NCBI GenBank assembly: GCA_022828595.1
Contig: JAKGHH010000002.1
Span: forward strand, 73,318,383-73,382,382
Reading direction: 5' to 3'
Length of the DNA: 64,000 bases
Source of the DNA: Nelumbo lutea
Taxonomy: Eukaryota; Streptophyta; Magnoliopsida; Proteales; Nelumbonaceae
In this document: one piece after another, positions 56,336 to 64,000 of the stretch
Position numbering within the stretch: the first letter of the stretch is position 1
Layout: each line of letters begins with the position of its first letter
Notes under the pieces: generated by a model
What the model was told of the DNA's origin: nothing
Databases searched by the model: none
What the model saw: only the letters and a program-made list of their open reading frames with translations
Position numbers and translations under genes: made by a program

Positions 56336-59300
56336 CTAAGTAAAGGGTTTTAATTCCATTTCTTTGGTTGTCATTCTTACCAATTCTCTGGCTAAACCCT
56401 TGGCAAGAAGATCAGCCAAGTTTTTACTTGACCTCACATAGGTTATAGTGATGACTCCATCTTGAATCAGTTGATTAACAAATTCATGTCTCAGACTTAT
56501 ATGTCTGGACTTACCATTGTAGGTACCACTGTAGGCCCTTGACAAAGTTGCTTCACTATCATAGTAAATGGAAATTGGAGGCATAGGACTAGGCCAAAGT
56601 TTTATATCCAATAATAAATTCTTAATCCATTCAGCCTCTTTTCCAACAGCCGCTAAGGCTATGAATTCAGATTCCATGGTCGAATGAGATATACAAATTT
56701 GTCTCCTAGATGCCCAAGAGATCGCACCCCCACCAAGGACAAAAGTCCATCCAGATGTGGACTTGTTATCTCCATTACCGGTAATCCAACTTGCATCAGT
56801 GTACCCTTCTAGTACAACTGGATAATCACAATAAAACAAGCCAAGTTCCAAGGTTCTCTTGAGATACTCAAGAACTCTCCCAATTGCCTCCAATGCTTTA
56901 CACCGGGATTATTTGTAAACCGACTGAGTTACTTACTGCAAATGCAATATCAGGTCTGGTACAAAGCATAGCATACATCAAGCTCCCTACTGCACTAGCA
57001 TACTCAAATTGTGCAATTGCTCTACCGGTATTTTCTACTAGTTTTATAGTAGAATTATATGGCGTGCTATATTCTTTAAACCCTAAATGCTTAAATTTCT
57101 CAAGTACTTTCCCAATATAATGTGATTGGCTTAATGCATAACCCCTACTATGATTTTTAATTTTTATTCCCAAGGGGGTATCTATTTCTCCTAAATCTTT
57201 CATCTTGAAAACAGAGGATAAGTAGTTTTTAGTTTCATTTATGCCAACCATATTTGTACCCACAATAAACATATCATCCACATAAAAACACACAATTACT
57301 CCATAATTTTTAGTGAATTTTGAGTAGATGCATCTATCATCACTATTATGTTTAAAACCAAAAGCTAGAATGCAAGAATCAAATTTCTCATGCCACTGTT
57401 TAGGTGCTTGTTTTAATCCATATAGTGAATTAAATTTCTCATGCCACTGTTCAGGTCTCGTTTCCAAGAAGAACAAATCCTTCTAGTTGTTCCATGTAAA
57501 CCTCTTCATTTAAATCACCATTTAATAAAGTCATTTTAACATCCGTTTGGTGAACAAATAAGTGATAAATAGATGCTAATACTATAAGTGTTCTAATAGA
57601 AGTTGTTCTAGCCACTGGTGCATAGGTGTCAAAGTAATCAATCCCTTCCTTTTGACTAAATCCTTTGGCTGCCAATATAGTTTTAAAAGTTTGCACAGTT
57701 CCATCAATGTTGTATTTTCTTCTAAACACCCATTTACATTTTATTGGTTTTGATCCTGGAGGCAGATCTACTAGTACCCATGTGTTATTTGACATTATTG
57801 AATCCATTTCGTCATTTATAGCTTCCTTCCAAAATGCAGCATCTCTAAAGGTCATGGCCTCACTATAGGTTTTTGGATCATTTTCAATGTTTAGGACAGA
57901 GGGGATTTTATTTAAAATCTTCTCTCTATCAACCTCAACAAAAAATACAATTGACTGAGTAGAGATAAAATCTGAACCTAAGTGTTTCTCTGTTCTTTGT
58001 CTTTGACTTCTTCTAAGTCCTATTGTAGGTGTTATAGTTGTGTCATTTCTTCTTTCAGTCTCATCATTATCAACATGTATTGAGATTTGAGTTTCTCTGT
58101 CATTTTCTATGGATTCATTTTCTACAGGTTCAGAACACAATTTATTTTCAAAGAATTCAACATCTCTAGTTTCAATTATTATGTTGGACTCTAAATCTAG
58201 AAGCCTATAGGCCTTGCTATGTTCTGCATATCCAACAAACATACTTTTCTTAGCTTCGAGTCCTAATTTGGTTCTTTTAGGATCTGAAACTCTATAATAT
58301 GCTAAGCACCCCCACACTTTTAGATATGCTAAATTAGGTTTTCTTCCTGTCCATAATTCATATGGGCATTTGTTATTAACTCTAGAAACAATTCTGTTAT
58401 GTAAATGGCAGGCTATTAGGAGTACTTCCCCACACAGGTTTAAGGGTGCATTAGCTTTTAACAACATGCAGTTTATCATTTCTGTAAATATTCTATTTTT
58501 CCTTTCAGCCAGGCCATTCTACTGAGGGGTATAGGGAGCAGAACACTGAGGTATTATTCCAAACTCTTCACAGAAAGAATTAAACTCATTTTTAAAATAT
58601 TCAACACCCCTATCATTTCTAAGGATTTTAATTTTCTTTTCTAGTTGATTTTCAACTTCAGTCTTATATAGTTTAAACATGTCAAAGGATTCATCCTTAG
58701 TTCTCATAAGGTAGACATAGGTGTACTTAGAAAAGTTATCTATAAATCTTATGAAGTATCTCTTGCCTCCTCTAATTAATACACCATTGAGTTCTCAGAT
58801 GTCAGAATGGATTAGTTCTAGAAGTTGAGAATTTCTCTCAACACTAGGGAAATGTTTCTTAGCCATTTTAGATTTTACACACATTTCACATTTTTCAATT
58901 GATTCATTACTGTAAGCAATTACACCTAGTTTGCTCATGTTCTTTATGGATTTAAAATTCAAGTGTACTAATCTATCATGCCATAAAGAGAAAGAATCAA
59001 CAATATAAGCAAGAACTTTTCCTTCATTAATACTTAATTTGAACATACCACTACAACCATATCTCTTTCCAACAAACATCCCATTCTTGGATATGATTAG
59101 TTTATCGGATTCAAAGACAACTTTGAATACCCTCTTACAAACAAGATTTACTGAGACCAAGTTCTTTCTAATGTCAGGAACATGGAGAACATTCAGGAGA
59201 GTCAGTGTCTTTTTGGAGGTGAAGTTCAACTTTACGTTGCCTTTTCCAGCAACTTTGGCACATGTTTGGTTTCCCATCTGTACCTCCTGGCCATCAGTCA

Positions 59301-59511
59301 CTTCTTCATATGTCTTGAATAAGGACTTGTCCTTACAAACATGGACTGTGGCACCTGAATCAAACCACCATCCAGAAGACGATTCTTCCATGTTGACTTT
59401 AGTAATCATGGCCATGAGATTGTCTTCTACCATGTTTGTAGACTTGGTTCCGCCTTTCCGATGTTGGCAGACTCGGGCATAATGCCCATTCTTTCCACAA
59501 ACATAGCAGGA
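56336..59511 (-). pseudogene. copia pol: zinc knuckle, protease, integrase, RT, RNase H (broken)
   Basis: Domains in order on the minus strand: CCHC knuckle CYVCGKNGHYARVC (about 59509-59468); aspartic protease WWFDSGATVHVC (about 59370); GAG-pre-integrase LWHDRLVHLNF (about 58980); integrase core with FIDNFSKYTYV, RNDRGVEYF and APYTPQ; GKP-type junction RTKLGLEAKKSMFVGY; RT with NGDLNEEVYM, LYGLKQAPKQWHEKFD and CFYVDDMFIVG (catalytic YVDD); and RNase H with [15 protein letters not shown] and MESEFIAL. Nonsense codons lie at 58795-58797 and 58519-58521. Frame is lost at about 57451-57476 and again at 56893-56945. The RNase H block (56336-56893) is open. Confidence 0.93.
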
Positions 59512-60276
59512 TCATTTCTTATTGTTGCTCTTTTTGAAGTTCCCATCATTCTTCTTTACTTGTAATGTAGGGTTAGTCTTCTTTGATCCGTTTTCCACAA
59601 AATTTACCTTAGAATTCAGCATACCGGTCAGGGTCTTATTCCTACTGTCTCTAATTCGAGATTCTTCTTCAATACGAAGGTGTTGCTGAATTTGCTCCAA
59701 GATAAGTTCTTCAGCCTTGTGCAGAAGTTTCTTCCTGTAATCCTTCCAAGAGGGTGGAAGTTTGGCAATGATTGCTCCCACTTGGAAAGATTCAGGAAGG
59801 ATGATGTTAAGGAATCGAATTTTATTGACTATCACCTGTAGTTCATGAACTTGCTCCAGTATAGGTTTATGGTCGTTCATGGTGAAGTCAAAGTATTCTG
59901 CAATAAGATACTTATTCGTACCTGCTTCTTGCACCTTGTATTTGAATTCCAAGGCCTTCCAGATCTCTTTTGGAGATGTAAGTTCCTTGTAGAAGTTGTA
60001 GAGCCGGTCTGATAAGGCATTCAGTATGTGTCCTCGGCACAGAAGTGAGTCCTCTTCCCGTTTTGCTCTTTCATTCTTTAGTTTCTCAGAGTCTTTGTCA
60101 GTGGGTTCAGGAAGTGATTGCAGATTCGGGTTCAACAGATAGTATAGATTCAGTGTGGTCAGAAAGAAGATCATCTTGTCTTGCCATCGGCTGAAATTTG
60201 CTCCATCAAACTAGTCTAGTCGAACAAGATCTTGGTTCATCATATTGATCGAAGTCATGCTTGCTTCCGCCTCCAT
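59512..60276 (-). pseudogene. copia gag (broken)
   Basis: ATG at 60274-60276 opens MEAEASMTSINMMNQDL. A nonsense codon at 60211-60213 falls just before FDGANFSRWQDKM, the conserved start of copia Gag. The rest continues through LSDRLYNFYKEL and IIAKLPPSWKDY (retrotran_gag/UBN2 type). A TGA at 59512-59514 separates it from the zinc knuckle in the same frame. Gag would coat the element RNA in virus-like particles. Confidence 0.92.
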
Positions 60277-60298
60277 TGCATAATAACGTTCTAAAAAT

Positions 60299-61140
60299 TG
60301 TTGGAGAAGATGGAGTCGCTGTAACTTGGGAGGAGAAGCTCTGAGGCGCGTTTGAAGACATTGTCTTTAGAACGTTATTTGTCCCCACTCATTTTTACTG
60401 AGTTTGCTGTTGGGTTACAGGCAAATTCGCTCCTAGGATACAACAAAGCTTTGGGCGAGAATTTACAACCAACAAAGTTGAAGAGTCTCCAAAGAAATCT
60501 TCTGTGAGACTGTAGCAGACCGGACTGAGAGAGAGAGAGAGATAGTGAATTTCGAAATTGTGTGTTTTGGAGTCTGATTCATGCTCCTTAAATAATTTGT
60601 GAAGAGGTATGAAGAAAAGGTAGGTGCTGGTTTAGAGAATGCACCTTGAACAGTCACAATTTCAAACATTGTGACTATTTAAAAAGTTGTTAACAGTTGG
60701 TGACTGTTAACTTTGAATTGTGCCTCTTGATCACACCCGATCGAATCGTGACCGTTGATCTCATCAACGGTGATCAATGGTCATCAATGCACCAAAACCA
60801 GAGTTGCCCATCGCGAGCCACGCGGGTGTGAGCAAAGTGCGCCTCTAAAGCGCCTCATTGCGCCACACACACGCGCGCACGCACATGCGTGCGTGCTGCG
60901 TGGTATCGAATCCCCATACTCTCCTCTACTAATTCTAAGGAGTGTAAATCAACTTCTATTGAAATACTGAAAACAAACCTTGTAATTATCCAATGTGGGA
61001 CAAGTTCAAAACTGGGTTTTTTTTTTTTTTTTTTGTAAGAGAAAAACTGATTTTTCAACCAAGTGTGCAGGTGCAATTTCTCATGTAATTGACCAATCAA
61101 ACCCATTGGATTTAATCTCTTATGAGATTAAAATCCAACA
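60299..61140 (-). repeat. 5' LTR of the copia element (842 bp)
   Basis: Direct repeat of 55002-55819 with the same TG..CA ends. On the minus strand it is followed by ATTTTTAGAACGTTATT rather than a typical tRNA-Met primer site. Confidence 0.95.
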
Positions 61141-61535
61141 GTGGATGGCGGCGACGACACCCCAACGAACAGAATTACAACGGTTTTTCACTGAGAAGGG
61201 TGCTGTCGCCGCTACAGATCTAAACCGGCAAGAAACATGCGGTGGTGGATGGCGGCGACGACACCCCAACAAATAGAGCTGCAACTGTTTTTCGCTGAGA
61301 GGAGTGTCGTCACCGCTGCATATCTGAACCGACAAAAAATGTGCGGTGGTTGATGGTGGCGATGACACCCCAATGAACACAGTTGTAGCAATTAGAATTG
61401 CACATCGTGCCCAATTCCACCCCAACGAATAGAAGTTGGACAACAGCCCGATGCTTTTTGCTGCCACAATTCTATCGTACGAATAACCGCTACACATCGT
61501 CCCGGTTCCCCAACGAATAGAGTTGTAGTGGCGAT
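61141..61535. repeat. Minisatellite of about 103-bp units, right part
   Basis: Continuation of 54706-55001 beyond the copia element: CCCCAACGAACAGAATTACA at about 61160, then 61263 and 61366, followed by more degenerate fragments to about 61535. Confidence 0.88.
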
Positions 61536-61937
61536 GACATCCTTCTCAGTCTGAATAAAATCAAATTCGTTATGAGTGGGCGGAGAAATGATTGAAGGAG
61601 AGGTTTAGAGTCCCGAAAAAGTGATTTCAAATCACCATTGGGATCGATCCGTTGAATTTGTTTGACGACAATTCGAATTGAACCAAGTTGTTGAGATTAG
61701 GCCAAATTTTGTCGGGAATCTAGCTAGAGAATTTGTTACCAGAGAGAACATGCCTATGCAACTGAAAGGCGGGGAAATGGTAGATTGAAGGGCATTTTTG
61801 TCTTTTTGCATGCCACTTAATGGCTGATTAATGCCGAGTATTAGATTTTCACAAAATGAAAGTTCTACTATTAGATTGTCATATTTTAAAGTTTGATTGC
61901 GTAAATTACAAGATACCTATCCAAAATTTTCTCTAAA
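61536..61937. other. Right interior and right TIR of the MULE-like element
   Basis: 61536-61790 has balanced composition and may be captured host sequence, but no protein is recognisable. From about 61795 the TIR begins (ATTTTTGTCTTTTTGCATGC ... ACCTATCC). Confidence 0.5.
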
Positions 61938-62019
61938 AATTAATGAATGGTCTTTGATTGATCAAAAACCCACCCACTTATGAATTTTAATAAATGTTTT
62001 TGAAAATATACGTAATCAA

Positions 62020-62092
62020 CGCGCCAGGTAGGGGTCGAACCTACGACTTTCTGCTTAGGAAACAGACGCTCTATCCACTGAGCTACAGGCGC
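62020..62092 (-). tRNA. tRNA-Arg (anticodon CCT)
   Basis: 73 nt. The acceptor GCGCCTG pairs with CTGGCGC except at one position (T-T), discriminator G. D arm TAGCTCAGTGGATAGAGC, anticodon stem TCTGT/GCAGA around TTCCTAA (CCT), T arm GTAGGTTCGACCCCTAC perfectly paired. A and B boxes are consensus, and TTTTC follows about 15-20 bases downstream. It decodes AGG. It terminates the tandem array whose other copies are pseudogenes. Confidence 0.93.
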
Positions 62093-62244
62093 TTCATATG
62101 TTTAGATATTCCATTTTCAAATATAGATATGATTACTTCCCGCCCCTCCCTTGAAATTTTGAAGAGAACACTGAGCTGCAGCCTGCAGGGGAGTACTTTT
62201 AGCTAGCAAGAGACTATTCCGGGAAAGAATTGATACAGAGAACA
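62093..62244 (+). promoter_or_regulatory. Upstream region of the SKA3-like gene
   Basis: Only 152 bases separate the 5' end of the divergently placed tRNA-Arg from the ATG at 62245, so promoter and leader must lie here or overlap the tRNA gene. No TATA box is evident; a TATTCC and a CTGCAGCCTGCAG stretch are seen. Confidence 0.35.
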
Positions 62245-64000
62245 ATGGCGGAAGATTCCATATCTACCTTCTGCAAAACTCTATCTTCATTCTGCAAACA
62301 CCTCGAAACTAGTAGCAACGCTCTCAAGGACTCTCTTGAAAGACGACCCATCCCTCTCGGTTCGTTGCTTTGTTTTTTTTCTTTTTCTTTTGATTGTTAT
62401 TGTGTTCTCTTTTTTTTTTTTTATCGAACAAGTATGTCTTAGGGGTTCATTTATGTCATTCGTTCCTGAGTAGTGTCACACAGTCACTGTCTCTTCTGAA
62501 TTTCCCCTTTAGAATCGGCATCGTCCACCTTCATACAGTGCCTCAACCGCCGGGTTTCGTCTGCAAGCAAGGACCTCAACTTGCTCGAGTCGATGGCATT
62601 TGGAACGGTATCATTCGAAGAGCTATTGGGTCACTGCAACGAAGTTTACAAGAAGAATCAGAGCGATCTCATTGAAGTCGAAGACCGTTTCAGAAGCTTC
62701 GGATATGTTCCTGGTAGACCACATAAAACCCTAATTAATTCATTTGGGTTATCATGTTCTTTTGTTTCTACCCGCCACCTAGTTTGAACTTTGAAATTTC
62801 CGTTTTATTTGCATTAGAAGTGGAGATTGATGACGAAGATGAGGTTTCGGGACTATCTACTCCTGTTGGTTTGGACTCCAAGTTATTGAATTCCAAGGAT
62901 CTATCTTCCTTTTCTTGTGGACCAGTTTCTGCTGCAGGGTCCATTATGAAGAGGCTTGGAGAGGACCCCTTGTATCCTTCTTGCTCTAATTGTTGACTAA
63001 CTTTCTTACTGTTCACAAATTTCAACATTGTATAACCAGTAGCTAAAAAAGAAGGCTCCCATCAACTCATAGTAATCAATTGAGTTGATCGATTATGTTA
63101 TGCAATACATCAGTGTGGCATTTTATTTAGTCAATAATGCAGAGATCTTCCAAATGTGCATGATAGTGCACCATGAAACTTTTGTGTGTTCCTTGACATT
63201 TGTAAGATTTGAAGTTGAGGAGTCTTTGAGTTTACAAAATCTAGGGCTTTCTGATGTCTGTCTTGCTACATTGGCTTATGAAGGTCGGTAGGCATAATTT
63301 ACCATGTTCCAACTTTTTATATCAGGCATTCCTTATGTGCTGTTTTAGTATGCAAACTTAAATTGGACTTGTGTGTTGTGATCCCATGGTTATGATTTAG
63401 ACTAGTAATCATTTGAGCTATTTATTGGAGGCCATGCTTCCTTCAGCTCAAGTAGTTTCTCCGACTAACTCTTTTTTCCCCTTAAAATTATAATATCTAC
63501 CACCAGATATTGTCTTATCATAATTTCCATTTTAATCATCACCCCTCATGTAATTCCCAAGTGGCTTGACTGCACACACCCTATTCCTTGATTCCACTAT
63601 CGCTGATGTTATATTTTCTGTTGAAGGATGAGTCTTCCATACTTTTTGATGTTCTTCCCCTGTCTTCTTTATACCTTCAATTTGGATCAATATCCCTCCA
63701 AATAGATGCATTTGCTGGTCCTCATCACATGTGTCTGAAGGATCTGAACCATTTCAATTAATTTTACCTTCTCTTGTCAGCAATTGATGCCATTATTTCT
63801 GGTATTTAATCCTATTCTTGATACCCTTTGCAGCTAATGGTAAGAGTTCCATCTCAGAGGTATCTTTTCATGACCAAATGAGGTAAATTTCATTAGTTAT
63901 TCTGGGCATCACAATGACTTTGTGGTTCCTTTATATTCTTTCTGTTTTTTCATCATCATCTTTCACGTTATGATGGCAGTGAAGTACATGGAACAAAGAA
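62245..64000 (+). CDS. Spindle and kinetochore-associated protein 3 (SKA3)-like, 5' exons, runs off the window
   Basis: The exons join in frame at GT/AG sites: 62245-62359, 62513-62713, 62818-62971, 63207-63283, 63834-63882, and an open sixth exon from 63980. The product begins MAEDSISTFCKTLSSFCKHL and continues with a coiled-coil-type helix (ASKDLNLLESM) and NQSDLIEVEDRFRSFGYVP, the end of the N-terminal helical domain. SKA3 proteins have the same plan: an FC.KL start, a middle helix with LL, then a helix ending in F..YGY.P. After an acidic EVEIDDEDEV linker come SLSLQNLGLSDVCLATLA and SSISEVSF. In animals SKA3 joins SKA1 and SKA2 in a complex that couples kinetochores to microtubules; the same role in plants is an inference. 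The ATG is the first in the first exon. No defect seen. The 3' exons lie outside the window. Confidence 0.72.

Larger units (their letters stand above)
55002..61140 (-). mobile_element. Full-length Ty1/copia retrotransposon, 6.1 kb, decayed coding region
   Basis: Two LTRs (60299-61140 is the 5' one, 55002-55819 the 3' one) enclose gag, protease, integrase, reverse transcriptase and RNase H in the copia order on the minus strand. GTGGA flanks both ends (54997-55001, 61141-61145), the 5-bp target duplication of integrase. A polypurine tract precedes the 3' LTR. Four nonsense codons and two frameshifts inactivate the polyprotein. It sits inside the minisatellite of a MULE-like element. Confidence 0.97.
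54429..61937. mobile_element. MULE-like long-TIR element split by a copia insertion
   Basis: The left end is GGGAAAATTCCCCATAGGTA. The right end, reverse-complemented, is AGAGAAAATTTTGGATAGGT, and the match continues through CAAACTTTAAAAT- and GAACTTTCATTTTG-like blocks for about 100 bp or more. It interrupts tRNA-Arg unit 5 after AATTATATTTTA. The interior is a 103-bp minisatellite and about 400 bp of balanced-composition DNA (61410-61790). Without the copia insert it would be about 1.4 kb. No transposase, no clear target duplication. Confidence 0.65.

Noticed and set aside
61994..62206. 70-codon frame across 62020-62092
   Set aside because: It is the antisense reading of tRNA-Arg(CCT), a common spurious annotation in plant genomes.

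Overview
This is a window of nuclear DNA from a flowering plant, probably a dicot. The evidence is spliced genes with plant-type introns, a plant replication-type histone H3 gene, plant-type tRNA genes, an Au-type SINE, Tourist-like MITEs, Helitron termini and Ty1/copia elements. The species cannot be named from the sequence. Most of the window is AT-rich repeat DNA. Host genes are few: an intronless membrane-anchored SGNH/PC-esterase-type protein (16264-17355, +), tRNA-Leu(AAG) (38236-38316, -), histone H3.1 (39231-39641, -), an apparently intact tRNA-Arg(CCT) (62020-62092, -), and the first exons of a gene resembling the kinetochore protein SKA3 (62245 to the right edge, +).

Layout. 1-640 is a decayed copia polymerase. 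1275-10550 is AT-rich repeat with Helitron-type 3' hairpins in both orientations, two long-TIR elements and a LINE ORF1 (DUF4283) fragment. 10958-15350 holds a decayed PIF/Harbinger element: Myb-like ORF1, DDE transposase, and a 40-bp tandem array. 16-17.4 kb is the SGNH gene with a TATA box and upstream ORFs. 18.7-24.4 kb mixes LINE fragments, an LTR-element deletion derivative and an Au SINE with a 13-bp target duplication. 25.3-29.4 kb has two adjacent Tourist-like MITEs, a Pack-MULE-like element and another TIR element. 29.4-35.6 kb is Helitron-derived and dispersed repeat, with a 75-bp-class minisatellite. 35.6-38.2 kb is a TIR element containing a near-perfect fold-back. tRNA-Leu and H3 follow. 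40.9-43.6 kb carries copia and LINE debris.

The most striking part is 43.76-62.09 kb. A repeat of about 550-750 bp, each unit carrying a tRNA-Arg(CCT)-like sequence, is tandemly amplified. The last unit has been split twice: by a head-to-tail stack of Helitron-like elements (about 46.26-54.14 kb) and by a long-TIR MULE-like element (54.43-61.94 kb). A full-length copia element (55002-61140, minus strand, 5-bp target duplication GTGGA) was later inserted into the minisatellite of that MULE-like element. The tRNA-Arg at the far end of this split unit is the only copy with an intact cloverleaf.

The genes do not form a pathway; each appears to be independently transcribed. H3.1 and the SKA3-like gene are both associated with dividing cells, but they lie more than 20 kb apart and nothing in the sequence links them.
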